NCBI RefSeq assembly: GCF_000308755.1
Contig: NZ_BAGF01000020.1
Span: 40,749-104,748, forward strand
Length of the DNA stretch: 64,000 bases
Direction: 5' to 3'
DNA from: Nocardia pneumoniae NBRC 100136
GTDB lineage: Bacteria > Actinomycetota > Actinomycetes > Mycobacteriales > Mycobacteriaceae
Of this stretch, positions 47,933 to 58,074 are shown piece after piece (position 1 is the stretch's first letter; each line of letters opens with the position of its first letter). The translations under genes and the position numbers were made by a program. The notes below the pieces were generated by a model that did not search any database, had not been told where the DNA came from, and saw nothing but the letters and a program-made list of their open reading frames with translations.

Positions 47933-48221
47933 TTCGCAAAACCGAGCTGCGGCTATGGCAACGGCCGAGAGGGTCCCGCTCGTGCGGGACCCTCTCGGCG
48001 TTTGCGGGGCGAAGAAGGCCAGTCCGATCGCGGCCGCGCCACTGATCAGGAAACCGAGGATGAGCGCACAGGTCACGTCCGCGGGTCCCGGCGCGGCGGT
48101 CGGCACGTACACCGCGTGCGCGGGGGCGGGATAGTTCGTGGTTTCGGGGAGTGCGCACCACCCGACGGCCGCGGTGAGGATCAGCAGAACGAAAATCGCG
48201 GACGCGATTCGGATTGTCACG
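47759..48221 (-). CDS. Possible small membrane protein, antisense to the rho 3' end
   Basis: A frame from GTG at 48221 begins VTIRIASAIFVLLILTAAVG, with two hydrophobic helices (about 4-20 and 50-70), then loses protein-like character as it passes through the rho terminator and 174 bp antisense to rho. The first 75 residues look like a genuine two-helix protein with a GGAAGGAG-like ribosome site. The tail may be read-through or the result of a lost stop codon. Start and end are both uncertain. Confidence 0.4.
47964..48003 (+). terminator. rho terminator hairpin
   Basis: Perfect 16-bp stem GCCGAGAGGGTCCCGC / GCGGGACCCTCTCGGC with loop TCGT, 31 bp after the rho stop, followed by GTTTG. Confidence 0.8.
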
Positions 48222-48419
48222 CCGGTCTCCTTCCTGCCGCCAGCGGCGGTGTGCACGATGTCCGCAACTCTATGAACGGATCTGTTCACATTCCTGAGTA
48301 GCGGACTACCCGACTTCAGGGTCGGTGAAGGCGGCGAGGATTCGCGCGCCCGAAATTCCGGGGGCGCAAACGACGGGGGGAATACCTAGGGCGGGAACAA
48401 ACCACTTGCCAGGGGCGTT

Positions 48420-48449
48420 TTGGGAGCGTAACGGCAGTTCTGGCATACT
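48420..48449 (+). promoter_or_regulatory. Candidate promoter for rpmE
   Basis: TTGGGA (48420-48425) and CATACT (48444-48449) spaced by 18 bp. Start of transcription would fall near 48457. The 48222-48562 interval otherwise holds no gene. Confidence 0.5.
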
Positions 48450-48462
48450 GAACGGTCGTTGC

Positions 48463-48482
48463 GTCTGCTCATGTGAGCAGAC
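48463..48482 (+). promoter_or_regulatory. Leader hairpin of rpmE
   Basis: GTCTGCTCA and TGAGCAGAC form a perfect 9-bp stem around TG at the very start of the predicted rpmE leader. It could be a DNA operator or an RNA site for ribosomal-protein autoregulation. Confidence 0.5.
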
Positions 48483-48562
48483 CTCCCGCCTAGTCGGTTC
48501 CGGTTCACGCTCGTCGCGAGTTCGCGTGGGCGACCCGGCGGCCATATCTCGAGAGGACATCC

Positions 48563-48793
48563 ATGAAGGCAGGAATTCACCCGGCGTATGTCGACACCAC
48601 GGTCGTCTGTGGTTGCGGCAACACCTTCCAGACTCGCAGCACCAAGGAGTCGGGACACATCACCGTCGAGGTCTGCTCGCAGTGCCACCCGTTCTACACC
48701 GGCAAGCAGAAGATCCTCGACACCGGTGGCCGCGTGGCCCGCTTCGAGGCCCGCTACGGCAAGCGTGCCGGCAAGAAGGCCGACGCCAAGTAG
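48563..48793 (+). CDS. rpmE: 50S ribosomal protein L31 (zinc-binding type)
   Basis: 76 residues, [20 protein letters not shown]. The zinc cysteines are present (CGC near residue 16 and CSQC near residue 37), so this is the C+ paralogue used when zinc is sufficient. It is followed directly by a strong terminator, before prfA. Confidence 0.97.
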   Translation: MKAGIHPAYVDTTVVCGCGNTFQTRSTKESGHITVEVCSQCHPFYTGKQKILDTGGRVARFEARYGKRAGKKADAK

Positions 48794-48801
48794 CTTCCTC
48801 G

Positions 48802-48845
48802 CCGACGCCCGGTCCTGCTGCGCAGGCCGGGCGTCGGTGTTTTTG
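48802..48845 (+). terminator. Rho-independent terminator after rpmE
   Basis: Stem CCGACGCCCGG / CCGGGCGTCGG with an inner CCTGC/GCAGG stem, followed by TGTTTTTG. It begins 9 bp after the rpmE stop, in the 84-bp gap before prfA. Confidence 0.9.
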
Positions 48846-48877
48846 TATGGACAGGTAACCAGGAGAAGGAAGCACCC

Positions 48878-49948
48878 GTGACGCAACCGTCCGCCATCGA
48901 TGACGTTCTGGCCGAGTACGCCGGCTTGGAGACGCAGCTGGCCGATCCGTCGCTGCACAACGATGCGGGCGCCGCGCGCCGGGTCGGCAAGCGGTTCGCC
49001 GAGCTGGCCCCGGTCATGGCCACGTACCGCAAGCTGGAGGCGGCGCGCGACGATCTGTCCGCCGCCCGGGAACTCGCCGCCGACGATGCCGCCTTCGCCG
49101 CCGAGATCCCCGGCCTGGAACAACAGGTGCAGGAACTGGAACAGGCCCTCGCCGACCTGCTGGCCCCGCGCGACCCGCACGACGGCGACGACGTCGTGCT
49201 CGAGGTGAAGTCCGGGGAGGGCGGCGAGGAGTCCGCGTTGTTCGCCGCCGACCTGGCCCGCATGTACGTGCGCTACGCCGAGCGCCACGGCTGGAAGGTC
49301 GAGATCCTCGACGCCACGCTGTCGGATCTGGGCGGCTACAAAGAGGCCACGTTGTCGATCAAGAGCCGGGACGCCGCGCGGGACGGCGTGTGGTCGCGGT
49401 TCAAATTCGAAGGTGGTGTCCACCGTGTGCAGCGTGTCCCGGTGACCGAATCGCAGGGACGCATCCACACCTCGGCGGCGGGCGTGCTGATCTATCCGGA
49501 GCCCGACGAAATCGAGGCGGTGCAGATCGACGAATCCGATCTGCGGATCGACGTCTACCGCTCCTCCGGCAAGGGCGGTCAGGGCGTCAACACCACCGAC
49601 TCCGCGGTGCGCATCACCCATCTGCCCTCCGGCATCGTGGTCACCTGCCAGAACGAGCGGTCCCAGTTGCAGAACAAGGCCCGCGCCATGCAGGTGCTCG
49701 CGGCCCGGCTGCAGGCGCTGGCCGAGGAGCAGGCCGAGCAGGAGGCGGCCGCGGGCCGGGCGAGCCAGATCCGCACCGTGGACCGCTCCGAGCGGATTCG
49801 CACCTACAACTTCCCGGAGAACCGGATCACCGACCATCGCATCGGCTTCAAGGCGCACAACCTCGACGCGGTGCTCGACGGCGACCTGGACGCGTTGCTG
49901 GATGCTCTGGGCAAGGCGGATCGCGAAGCGCGTATGGCCGCGGAATGA
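48878..49948 (+). CDS. prfA: Peptide chain release factor 1
   Basis: 356 residues. The recognition tripeptide region reads [13 protein letters not shown] (PVT, the RF1 type for UAA and UAG), and the hydrolysis motif is [15 protein letters not shown] with the GGQ whose glutamine is methylated by the product of the next gene. Ribosome site AGGAGAAGG. The terminator just upstream means expression needs its own promoter or read-through from rpmE. Confidence 0.97.
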   Translation: MTQPSAIDDVLAEYAGLETQLADPSLHNDAGAARRVGKRFAELAPVMATYRKLEAARDDLSAARELAADDAAFAAEIPGLEQQVQELEQALADLLAPRDPHDGDDVVLEVKSGEGGEESALFAADLARMYVRYAERHGWKVEILDATLSDLGGYKEATLSIKSRDAARDGVWSRFKFEGGVHRVQRVPVTESQGRIHTSAAGVLIYPEPDEIEAVQIDESDLRIDVYRSSGKGGQGVNTTDSAVRITHLPSGIVVTCQNERSQLQNKARAMQVLAARLQALAEEQAEQEAAAGRASQIRTVDRSERIRTYNFPENRITDHRIGFKAHNLDAVLDGDLDALLDALGKADREARMAAE

Positions 49949-49973
49949 TCCCGTTTCGGGCAGAGTCGATGCC

Positions 49974-50852
49974 ATGTCCACCACCCGAGTAGCGCTGCGC
50001 CCCGCCATCAACGACGCCATCGAGACTTTGCGCACCGCCGGGGTGCACAGTCCGCAGGCCGACGCCGAGCATTTGGCGGCGCACGTCCTCGGCGTGGAAC
50101 GAACCAGGCTGGCGCTGATTCCGCTGGTGCCGCCGGGCAAGCTGGCCGAGTATCGCGAGCTGGTCGATCGCCGTGCGCAGCGGATTCCGTTGCAGCACTT
50201 GACCGGGACGGCCGTGCTGGGTGCGCTCGATCTCGCGGTGGGACCCGGCGTCTTCGTGCCGCGCCCGGAAACCGAGCTGCTGTACGCGTGGGCGCTGGCG
50301 CAGCTGGAGGCGCTGCCGCACGATCACGCCCCGATCGTCGTCGACCTGTGCACCGGCTCGGGCGCCTTGGCCCTCGCCATCGCGCACGCGCGGCCCGACG
50401 CCGACGTGCACGCGATCGAACTCGATCCCACGGCGCTGGTCTGGGCGCGCCGGAACGCCGACGACCGCATCGCGGCGGGCGACACACCGATCACGCTCTA
50501 CGCCGACGACGCCACCGACCCCACGCTGCTCACCGCCCTCGACGGCCGCGTGGACATCGTGGTCTCCAACCCGCCCTACATCCCCGAGGGCGCCGCCCTC
50601 GACCCCGAGGTGGCCGAGCACGACCCACCGATCGCCCTGTTCGGCGGCCCGGACGGTTTGTCGGTCATCCGCGGCATGATCCCGAACATCACCCGCCTCC
50701 TGCGCCCAGGCGGCGGCGTCGCCATCGAACACGACGACACCAACGGCTCAGCCCTGGCCGCCCTGCTGGCAGAGCACGGTGAGTTCACCGACATCGTCGA
50801 ACACCCCGACCTCGCGGGCAAGCCCCGCTTCGTCGCCGCCATCCGGACATGA
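49974..50852 (+). CDS. prmC: Release factor N5-glutamine methyltransferase
   Basis: 292 residues. The N-terminal helical domain binds the release factor; the SAM domain carries DLCTGSGALALAIA and the active NPPYIPEG motif. It methylates the GGQ glutamine of release factors 1 and 2, and sits 25 bp after prfA as usual. Start at MSTTRVALRPAIND; a longer frame upstream overlaps the end of prfA. Confidence 0.95.
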   Translation: MSTTRVALRPAINDAIETLRTAGVHSPQADAEHLAAHVLGVERTRLALIPLVPPGKLAEYRELVDRRAQRIPLQHLTGTAVLGALDLAVGPGVFVPRPETELLYAWALAQLEALPHDHAPIVVDLCTGSGALALAIAHARPDADVHAIELDPTALVWARRNADDRIAAGDTPITLYADDATDPTLLTALDGRVDIVVSNPPYIPEGAALDPEVAEHDPPIALFGGPDGLSVIRGMIPNITRLLRPGGGVAIEHDDTNGSALAALLAEHGEFTDIVEHPDLAGKPRFVAAIRT

Positions 50853-50974
50853 CCTGACATCCGCGTGCGAGGTTTGCGCCCAGTCGATCAAAGCGGCTCC
50901 CGTGCCAGGCAGCCTCAGCCTTTGGGCGCTCGGCGAAGACAGTCGCGGCGGCAACGCCGCCGAGAACGTGCTAA

Positions 50975-51101
50975 CTGATTTCGAAAGTACATGGGTAACT
51001 CGTCGGGTACGCCCAAACAGAAGCGGCACCAAACGCAGGACCTGCACGAAAATCCCCATCATCTGACTAGTACGGCCTGAGTACCCGGAGGGGCGGGGGA
51101 G
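50975..51101 (+). other. ~127-bp repeated noncoding element, copy B
   Basis: Partner of 33643-33771. Same order of conserved blocks (CATGGGTAACTCG, CGGGTACGCCC, AACGCAGGACCTG, GTACGGCCTGA, GGCGGGGGAG). It lies in the 280-bp gap between prmC and tsaC and ends 31 bp before the tsaC start. Within this copy CGGGTAC near 51004 could pair with GTACCCG near 51081, but copy A lacks the second half. Confidence 0.7.
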
Positions 51102-51132
51102 TGAGGCGGACAGGCGTGACAGGATGGTCGCT

Positions 51133-51804
51133 GTGAGTACCGTCTACGACTGCGCGGATCCCGACTCGCGCGCCGCCGGACTGTCCGCGGCGACCAGTGC
51201 CCTGAAATCCGGACGGCTGGTCGTGCTGCCCACCGACACCCTGTACGGCCTGGCCGCCGACGCGTTCGATGCCACCGCGGTGAGCTCGCTGCTCGCGGCC
51301 AAGCGCCGGGGCAGGGACATGCCGGTGCCGGTGCTCGTCGGTTCCTGGCACACCATCGACGGCCTGGTGTTCTCGGTGCGGCCGCAAGCGCGCGAGCTGA
51401 TCCGGGCGTTCTGGCCCGGCGGCCTGAGTCTCGTTGTGCAGCAAGCGCCTTCGCTGGCCTGGGATCTCGGTGACACGCGCGGGACGGTGATGCTGCGGAT
51501 GCCGCTGCACCCGGTCGCGCTGGAGCTGTTGCGTGAGGTCGGCCCGCTGGCGGTGTCCAGCGCCAACGTGTCCGGACAGCCACCGGCGAAGACCGCGGCC
51601 GAGGCCAAGGACCAGCTCGGTGAGCTGGTCGGCGTGTACCTCGACGGCGGCCCCGCCGAGCACGCCGTCGCCTCCACCATCGTCGACCTGACCGCCGACC
51701 AACCGCGCATCCTGCGCGCGGGCGCGGTGCCGGTCGCCGACATCGCCGAGGTGCTCGGGATGTCGCCGGAGGCGCTGGGCGGCGCCGCGCAGCGGCTCGG
51801 ATGA
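51133..51804 (+). CDS. tsaC: L-threonylcarbamoyladenylate synthase
   Basis: 223-residue YrdC/Sua5-type enzyme making threonylcarbamoyl-AMP for the t6A37 tRNA modification. Motifs: PTDTLYGLAADAF, AAKRRGRDMPVPVLV, GTVMLRMPLHPVAL and SSANVSGQPP. GTG at 51133 gives the length of mycobacterial relatives and follows CAGGAT by 7 nt; ATG 51124 would add three residues. Its stop overlaps the next start. Confidence 0.93.
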   Translation: MSTVYDCADPDSRAAGLSAATSALKSGRLVVLPTDTLYGLAADAFDATAVSSLLAAKRRGRDMPVPVLVGSWHTIDGLVFSVRPQARELIRAFWPGGLSLVVQQAPSLAWDLGDTRGTVMLRMPLHPVALELLREVGPLAVSSANVSGQPPAKTAAEAKDQLGELVGVYLDGGPAEHAVASTIVDLTADQPRILRAGAVPVADIAEVLGMSPEALGGAAQRLG

Positions 51805-52958
51805 TGGGTTCGAGCGCTGTCGTTCCCCTGCGGGAGCTGCTCGTCGTGCTGCTCATCTCCGCGGTGGTGACCTTCCTGGCCACCGGCGGGGTGCGCGTGC
51901 TGGCGATCGGTTTCGGCGCGGTCGCCGTGCCGCGCGATCGGGACGTGCACGTCAAGCCGATCCCCCGGATGGGCGGCGTGGGCATGTACATCGGCGTGGT
52001 CGCCGCGGTGCTGTTCGCCCACCAACTGCCCGCGCTGCGCAGCGGATTCGATTACAAGCCCAATATCCCGATCGCTGTGCTGGTGGCCAGCACGCTCATC
52101 GTCGCGGTCGGCATCGTCGACGACCGGTGGGGCCTGGACGCGCTCACGAAGTTCGCCGGACAGGTGACGGCGGCGGGCGTGATGGCCGTCATGGGGCTGG
52201 GGTGGTACGTCATCTACAACCCGTTCAGCAACACCACGGTGGTGCTGGACGGTTTGCAAGGTGGCTTGGTCACGGTCGCGGTCACCGTCACCCTGGTCAA
52301 CGCCATGAACTTCGTCGACGGTCTGGACGGCCTCGCCGCGGGTCTGGGCTTGATTGCCGCGCTGGCCGTTTTCGTGTTCTGCGTGGGATTGATGAACGAA
52401 CAGGGCGGTTCGGTCGACACCTACCCGCCCGCGCTGCTCGCCGCCGCGCTGGCGGGCGGATGCCTCGGATTCCTGCCGCACAATTTCCAGCCCGCGCGCA
52501 TATTCATGGGCGACTCCGGCTCGATGCTGATCGGATTGATGCTGGCCGCGGTGTCGACCGGCGCGTCCGGCCGAATCCCGTTGCAGGGATACGGGCCGCG
52601 CGACATCGTCGGTCTGCTCTCCCCGCTGTTGCTGGTCGGCGCGGTGATGTTCATTCCGGTGCTGGACCTGTTGCTCGCCATCGTGCGCCGGGTTCGCGCC
52701 GGGGTGAGTTTCTCGACGCCGGACAAAATGCACTTGCATCATCGCTTGCTGCAGATCGGGCATTCGCACCGGCGCGTGGTGCTGCTGATCTATTTGTGGG
52801 TCGGTGTGCTGGCGTTCGGCGCGGTGGGCACCTCGCTGATGGACCGCAGGTTGGTTGTCCTGATGATGGCGGGCGGCCTGGTTTTCGCGTTGGTGATCAC
52901 CGCGATTCCGGGGCTGCGGCGGAGGGACCCGGCGGGCGACGGATCGGCGCCCGGGTAG
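51801..52958 (+). CDS. wecA: Decaprenyl-phosphate GlcNAc-1-phosphate transferase (WecA/Rfe-like)
   Basis: 385 residues with about eleven hydrophobic helices. Family motifs: IPRMGGVGMYIG, VGIVDDRWGLDALTKF (DD pair), NFVDGLDGLAAG, IFMGDSGSMLIG and HLHHRLLQIGHSHRR. It transfers GlcNAc-1-phosphate from UDP-GlcNAc to decaprenyl phosphate, beginning the arabinogalactan linkage unit in mycolic-acid bacteria. The first ATG overlaps the tsaC stop. Same order as in Mycobacterium. Confidence 0.94.
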   Translation: MMGSSAVVPLRELLVVLLISAVVTFLATGGVRVLAIGFGAVAVPRDRDVHVKPIPRMGGVGMYIGVVAAVLFAHQLPALRSGFDYKPNIPIAVLVASTLIVAVGIVDDRWGLDALTKFAGQVTAAGVMAVMGLGWYVIYNPFSNTTVVLDGLQGGLVTVAVTVTLVNAMNFVDGLDGLAAGLGLIAALAVFVFCVGLMNEQGGSVDTYPPALLAAALAGGCLGFLPHNFQPARIFMGDSGSMLIGLMLAAVSTGASGRIPLQGYGPRDIVGLLSPLLLVGAVMFIPVLDLLLAIVRRVRAGVSFSTPDKMHLHHRLLQIGHSHRRVVLLIYLWVGVLAFGAVGTSLMDRRLVVLMMAGGLVFALVITAIPGLRRRDPAGDGSAPG

Positions 52959-52969
52959 AGTCGAGGGCT

Positions 52970-53422
52970 GTGACTTTCACACCCGAACCGATTCCCGGTC
53001 CCGATGCGCCGCTGCGGTCCGCTCTGCGCTACGGCCTGATCGGCTTGGGTGTTCTGGTGGTCCTCGCGGTCGGACTGGGCGCGGCCGTCTCGGGAATGTC
53101 CGGCGTATGGGGTGCGCTGCTCGGCGCCGCGATCGGCGGCGGCTTCATTCTCACCACCGCGGCTGTCGTGCTGTTCGGCGCGAAACTGCCGCCGACCACC
53201 GCCGGTCTGGTCATGCTGGTGAGCTGGGTGGGCAAGATGCTGGTGGCGTTGATCGTCATCGCCATCCTCAATCAGTTCGATTTCTACGACCGGGTCGTTC
53301 TGTTCCTGACCGTGGTCGGAGCCTTGGTCATCGTGCTCGGCGCGGAGACGTACGGCGTTGTGCGCCAGAAGGTTCCATACGTGACCACGACCGAGCCGGA
53401 AGCGTCTGATACCCGCGAGTAA
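52970..53422 (+). CDS. AtpI-like small membrane protein
   Basis: 150 residues with four hydrophobic segments, immediately before the ATP synthase genes where AtpI-type proteins are found. Starts with GTG, 8 nt after TAGAGT and with CGAGGG as a possible ribosome site. AtpI helps assembly of the c-ring in other bacteria; here the role is inferred from place. The 258 bp to atpB hold only regulatory sequence. Confidence 0.8.
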   Translation: MTFTPEPIPGPDAPLRSALRYGLIGLGVLVVLAVGLGAAVSGMSGVWGALLGAAIGGGFILTTAAVVLFGAKLPPTTAGLVMLVSWVGKMLVALIVIAILNQFDFYDRVVLFLTVVGALVIVLGAETYGVVRQKVPYVTTTEPEASDTRE

Positions 53423-53457
53423 CAAAAAACGCACACCCCCTACACGCTGTCGTAGAT

Positions 53458-53493
53458 CACTTGGTAAAGTGTTGGTAAGCAAGCGACCAAGTG
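53458..53493. promoter_or_regulatory. Inverted repeat upstream of the atp operon
   Basis: CACTTGGT and ACCAAGTG, 20 bp apart, flank a TAAAGT -10-like box (53465-53470) and a second TTGGTAAG copy. Likely the promoter area of the operon, though I see no clean -35. Confidence 0.4.
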
Positions 53494-53680
53494 AGGGGTC
53501 ACCCGCTGGATCCCCCACAACGGCAGCTATGCTTACTGCCGTGCCGGGCTCCGAGGGGTGTTCCGGTTCTGCATGTCGACGATGTCGCCGACACACGTAC
53601 AGACGCCGGGTGGAGTCCAAACCGCCGCACAGCTGCTGACGAACTTCGAGCCGACCTGAGTCGACCCAAATTGATCGTCA

Positions 53681-54529
53681 ATGTCCGATCGAACCGCGGG
53701 AATGACCGTACCCGCGGCCCGAACACGGGAGAGAACGCTGAGCGTCACCACTCTGGCGGCCGAGTTCCATGCGCCGTCGCTTACCGACTTCTTCCCTCCA
53801 GCTGTGCTGTTCGAGGGAACGCCGTTCGAACTCGATCGATTGATGCTGGTCCGCATCCTGATGTCGGCCGTTCTGGTCGCCGTGATGCTGCTGGCGTTCC
53901 GTTCGCCGCGGATCGTTCCGCGGGGTCTGCAGAATGTCGCCGAAATCGGCCTGGTCTTCGTCAAGGAGCAGATCTGCGAAGAGGTACTGGGCAAGGAATC
54001 GGGACGCAGATTCTTCCCGCTGATCGCGACGATCTTCTTCACGGTCCTCTTTCTGAACTTCTCCGGCATCATTCCGGGGTTGAACATCTCGTCGAATGCT
54101 CGAATCGGCATGCCGCTGACGCTGGCCGTCATCGCGTACCTGGCGTTCAACTACGTCGGTATCAAGAAGTACGGATTCTTCAACTACATGCGCAGCAGCA
54201 TCGTCGTTCCGAATGTTCCCCCCGCACTGCACGTGCTGTTGATTCCGATCGAGTTCGTCTCCACCTTCATCCTGCGTCCGTTCACGCTGACCGTCCGACT
54301 CATGGCCAACATGCTGGCCGGTCACATCATGTTGGTCCTGTTCTTCAGCGCCACCTGGTTCTTCCTGTTCGACGCCGCCGCATGGATGAAGGTGTTCTCG
54401 CCGTTCTCGCTGCTCGCGGGACTCGGATTCACGCTGTTCGAGATGTTGGTCATCTTCCTGCAGGCCTATGTGTTTGCGCTGCTGACCGCCGTTTACATCG
54501 GGCTCGCACAGCACGCGGCCGATCACTGA
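53681..54529 (+). CDS. atpB: ATP synthase F0 subunit a
   Basis: Proton-channel subunit with five to six helices. The essential arginine lies in the LRPFTLTVRLMANMLAGH helix, and FEMLVIFLQAYVFALLTAVYI is the usual C-terminal helix. The true start is unclear: ATG 53681 and 53702 lack a good ribosome site, while GGGAGAG near 53728 would suit a non-ATG start near 53738 (SVTTLAAEFH), which I think is closer to the real N-terminus. Confidence 0.93.
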   Translation: MSDRTAGMTVPAARTRERTLSVTTLAAEFHAPSLTDFFPPAVLFEGTPFELDRLMLVRILMSAVLVAVMLLAFRSPRIVPRGLQNVAEIGLVFVKEQICEEVLGKESGRRFFPLIATIFFTVLFLNFSGIIPGLNISSNARIGMPLTLAVIAYLAFNYVGIKKYGFFNYMRSSIVVPNVPPALHVLLIPIEFVSTFILRPFTLTVRLMANMLAGHIMLVLFFSATWFFLFDAAAWMKVFSPFSLLAGLGFTLFEMLVIFLQAYVFALLTAVYIGLAQHAADH

Positions 54530-54856
<327 letters not shown>

Positions 54857-54861
54857 TTCCG

Positions 54862-55422
54862 ATGTACGAGTCAGTTTTGCTCGCGGCGGCGGAGGGAGAG
54901 GAAGTGAATCCTCTCGTCCCCGAAACGTATGACATCGTCTGGTCGGTCGTCTGCGTCGTCATCATCGCGGCCTTGTTCTACAAGTACGTGATCCCGCGTC
55001 TGATGAAGACGCTCGACGAGCGTTCCGACAAGATCGAAGGCGGCATCGCTCGCGCGGAAGCCGCGCAGGAGGAAGCTCAGCTCACCCTCCAGCAGTACCA
55101 GCAGCAGCTGGCCGAGGCCCGGCTCGAGGCCGCCCGCATCCGCGAGGACGCGCGCACCCAGGGCCAGGAGATCCTCGCCCAGATGCGCTCGGAGGCCCAG
55201 GCCGAAGCCGACCGCATCATCGCGGCAGGCCACACCCAGCTGGAAGCCCAGCGCCAGCAGATCCTGACCGAGCTGCGCTCCGAAGTCGGCCGCACAGCCG
55301 TCGACCTGGCCGAGAAGATCATCGGACAGTCGGTGTCGGACGAGGCCAAGCAGGCCGCGTCGATCGAGCGGTTCCTCGACGAGCTCGACGAGTCGGACGC
55401 AGGCATCGGGGTCGGAAGGTAA
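54862..55422 (+). CDS. atpF: ATP synthase F0 subunit b
   Basis: 186 residues: one membrane helix (about 24-42, [20 protein letters not shown]) then a long charged coiled coil forming the peripheral stalk, rich in Gln/Glu/Ala. It lies 5 bp after atpE. The gene is separate from the delta subunit. Confidence 0.96.
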   Translation: MYESVLLAAAEGEEVNPLVPETYDIVWSVVCVVIIAALFYKYVIPRLMKTLDERSDKIEGGIARAEAAQEEAQLTLQQYQQQLAEARLEAARIREDARTQGQEILAQMRSEAQAEADRIIAAGHTQLEAQRQQILTELRSEVGRTAVDLAEKIIGQSVSDEAKQAASIERFLDELDESDAGIGVGR

Positions 55423-55441
55423 CGACGCGAAAGTGAGAAGC

Positions 55442-56251
55442 ATGTACGCAGCGAGCCGCGAGGCAAGCGCCCGGTCCCGGGAGGCGCTTCGGGCCGCTCT
55501 GACCGGAAGCGATACGGCTGCGGCCACGACGGGCTCGGAACTGTTCGCCGTTGTCGCCGTGCTGGACGACCAGCGTTCGCTGCGTGTGGCGCTCGCGGAC
55601 GTGTCGGTGCCGGGTTCCGCGCGCGCGGAACTCTGCGAGCGGGTCTTCGGCGGCAAGGTCAGCGCTGCCACGCTGGCGGTGCTGACCACCGCGGTGGCCC
55701 AGGACTGGTCGCGCACCGCGGACCTGGTCGACACCCTGGTGCTGCTCGGCCAGGAGGCGTTGCTGGAGTCGGCGGCGCAGCGCGGCCGCCTCGACGCGGT
55801 CGAGGACGAGCTGTTCCGGCTCGGCCGCATCATCGGCGACAACCCCGAGCTGGAGCAGGCTCTGTCGGATCGCGCGAAACCGGCTTCGGCCAAGCGCGAG
55901 CTGGTCGCCCGCCTGCTCGCCGACAAGACCGAGCCGATCACGCTGACCCTGGTGGAGCAGGTGGTGGCCAGGCAGCGGACCAGCCTCGGCGCGGCCTTCG
56001 ACGAGCTGTCCGACCTGGCGGCGGGTCGCCGCGAGCAGATCGTCGCGCACGTGCGTGCCGCGATCGCGCTCACCGAGCAGCAGCGTGACCGGCTGGCCGC
56101 CTCGCTGGGCCGTATCTACGGCAAGGCGATCACGGTACACGTCCAGGTCGACCAGAGTTTGCTGAGCGGGCTCGTCGTGCGCGTCGGTGACGACGTGATC
56201 GACGGCAGCGCCCTCGGCCGACTGGAAAAGCTGCGCCGGGCCCTGACCTAG
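55442..56251 (+). CDS. atpH: ATP synthase F1 subunit delta
   Basis: 269 residues from ATG 55442 ([16 protein letters not shown]); a GTG three codons earlier is possible. The C-terminal half carries the OSCP signature region ([20 protein letters not shown]). The length is that of an extended actinobacterial delta. It lacks the N-terminal b-like membrane segment found in the M. tuberculosis b-delta fusion. Confidence 0.94.
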   Translation: MYAASREASARSREALRAALTGSDTAAATTGSELFAVVAVLDDQRSLRVALADVSVPGSARAELCERVFGGKVSAATLAVLTTAVAQDWSRTADLVDTLVLLGQEALLESAAQRGRLDAVEDELFRLGRIIGDNPELEQALSDRAKPASAKRELVARLLADKTEPITLTLVEQVVARQRTSLGAAFDELSDLAAGRREQIVAHVRAAIALTEQQRDRLAASLGRIYGKAITVHVQVDQSLLSGLVVRVGDDVIDGSALGRLEKLRRALT

Positions 56252-56306
56252 CGCGCTTCCCACCACCCCCGACATTCCAGACCCAGACAGCGAGAGCAGG
56301 AAGAAC

Positions 56307-57944
56307 ATGGCGGAGCTGACGATCTCCTCCGACGAGATCCGTAGCGCGATCGATAGCTACACCCAGAGCTACACCCCCAAGACCTCCATCGAAGAAGTCG
56401 GTGTGGTCACCGACGCCAGCGACGGCATCGCGCACGTCAGCGGCCTGCCGTCGACGATGGCCAACGAGCTGCTCGAATTCCCGGGCGGCGTGCTCGGCGT
56501 GGCGCTGAACCTCGAGGACCGTGAGATCGGTGCGGTCATCCTCGGCGAGTTCTCCCGGATCGAGGAGGGCCACGAGGTCCGCCGCACCGGTGACGTGCTC
56601 TCGGTTCCGGTCGGCGACAAGTTCCTCGGCCGCGTGGTGAACCCGCTCGGCCAGCCGATCGACGGCCTCGGCGAGATCGAGGCCGAGGAGCAGCGCGTGC
56701 TGGAGCTGCAGGCCGCGACCGTGCTGGAGCGCCAGCCGGTCGAGGAGCCGCTGGCCACCGGCATCACCGCCATCGACGCGCTGACCGCGATCGGTCGCGG
56801 CCAGCGTCAGCTGATCATCGGCGACCGCAAGACCGGCAAGACCGCGGTCTGCATCGACGCGATCCTCAACCAGAAGGCCAACTGGGAGACCGGCGATCCG
56901 AGCAAGCAGGTGCGCTGCATCTACGTCGCCATCGGCCAGAAGGGCTCCACCATCGCGGGCGTGAAGGCCGCGCTGGAGCAGCACGGTGCGCTGGAGTACA
57001 CCACCATCGTCGCCGCCCCGGCCTCCGACTCGGCCGGCTTCAAGTGGCTGGCCCCGTACACCGGTTCGGCCATCGGCCAGCACTGGATGTACCAGGGCAA
57101 GCACGTGCTGATCGTGTTCGACGACCTGACCAAGCAGGCCGAGGCCTACCGCGCCATCTCGCTGCTGCTGCGTCGCCCGCCGGGCCGCGAGGCGTACCCC
57201 GGTGACGTCTTCTACCTGCACTCCCGTCTGCTGGAGCGTTGCGCCAAGCTGTCCGACGAGATGGGCGCCGGCTCGATGACCGGTCTGCCGATCATCGAGA
57301 CCAAGGCCAACGACATCTCGGCGTTCATCCCGACCAACGTCATCTCCATCACCGACGGCCAGGTCTTCCTCGAGTCCGACCTGTTCAACAAGGGTGTCCG
57401 CCCGGCGATCAACGTCGGTACCTCGGTCTCCCGCGTCGGTGGCGCCGCCCAGACCAAGGGCATGAAGAAGGTCGCCGGTTCGCTGCGTCTGGAAATGGCG
57501 CAGTACCGCGAGCTGGAGGCGTTCTCCGCCTTCGCCTCCGACCTCGACGCCGCGTCGCTGGCGCAGCTCGAGCGCGGCGCCCGCTGGGTCGAGCTGCTCA
57601 AGCAGGACCAGTACTCGCCGGTGCCGGTCGAGGACCAGATCGTCTCGATCTACCTGGTCGACGGCGGCTACTACGACTCGGTCCCGGTCGCCGACATCCG
57701 CCGCTTCAACACCGAGCTGCTGGAGGACCTGCACCGCACCGCCGCGGACGCCTTCAAGGCCATCGCGGGCGGCAAGGTGCTCGACGGCGATGCCGCCGAG
57801 GCGATCAAGGCGGCCACGGAGAAGTTCAAGCAGGGCTTCCTCGCCTCCGACGGCAGCCGCGTGGTGAACGAGGCCGAAGCGGGCGAGCTCGACCACGAAG
57901 AGGTCGAGTCGCTGTCGGTGACGCGCAAGCACGTCGAGAAGTAA
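56307..57944 (+). CDS. atpA: ATP synthase F1 subunit alpha
   Basis: 545 residues. Nucleotide-binding loop [16 protein letters not shown], visual signature [17 protein letters not shown], and a C-terminal extension of about 35 residues beyond E. coli alpha, as in mycobacteria, where it restrains ATP hydrolysis. Non-catalytic site subunit of F1. Confidence 0.97.
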   Translation: MAELTISSDEIRSAIDSYTQSYTPKTSIEEVGVVTDASDGIAHVSGLPSTMANELLEFPGGVLGVALNLEDREIGAVILGEFSRIEEGHEVRRTGDVLSVPVGDKFLGRVVNPLGQPIDGLGEIEAEEQRVLELQAATVLERQPVEEPLATGITAIDALTAIGRGQRQLIIGDRKTGKTAVCIDAILNQKANWETGDPSKQVRCIYVAIGQKGSTIAGVKAALEQHGALEYTTIVAAPASDSAGFKWLAPYTGSAIGQHWMYQGKHVLIVFDDLTKQAEAYRAISLLLRRPPGREAYPGDVFYLHSRLLERCAKLSDEMGAGSMTGLPIIETKANDISAFIPTNVISITDGQVFLESDLFNKGVRPAINVGTSVSRVGGAAQTKGMKKVAGSLRLEMAQYRELEAFSAFASDLDAASLAQLERGARWVELLKQDQYSPVPVEDQIVSIYLVDGGYYDSVPVADIRRFNTELLEDLHRTAADAFKAIAGGKVLDGDAAEAIKAATEKFKQGFLASDGSRVVNEAEAGELDHEEVESLSVTRKHVEK

Positions 57945-58074
57945 TCGAGCCCGCAATGCGCTATTCGATCCGCGGCATGAGCGACGGGCACGAAGGAGGA
58001 AGCGTGCGTAACCACGTAGTGCCCCGCGAATGCCGCCAATCAAACGCAGCGAATGAAGGGAGTGTGAACCGCTG

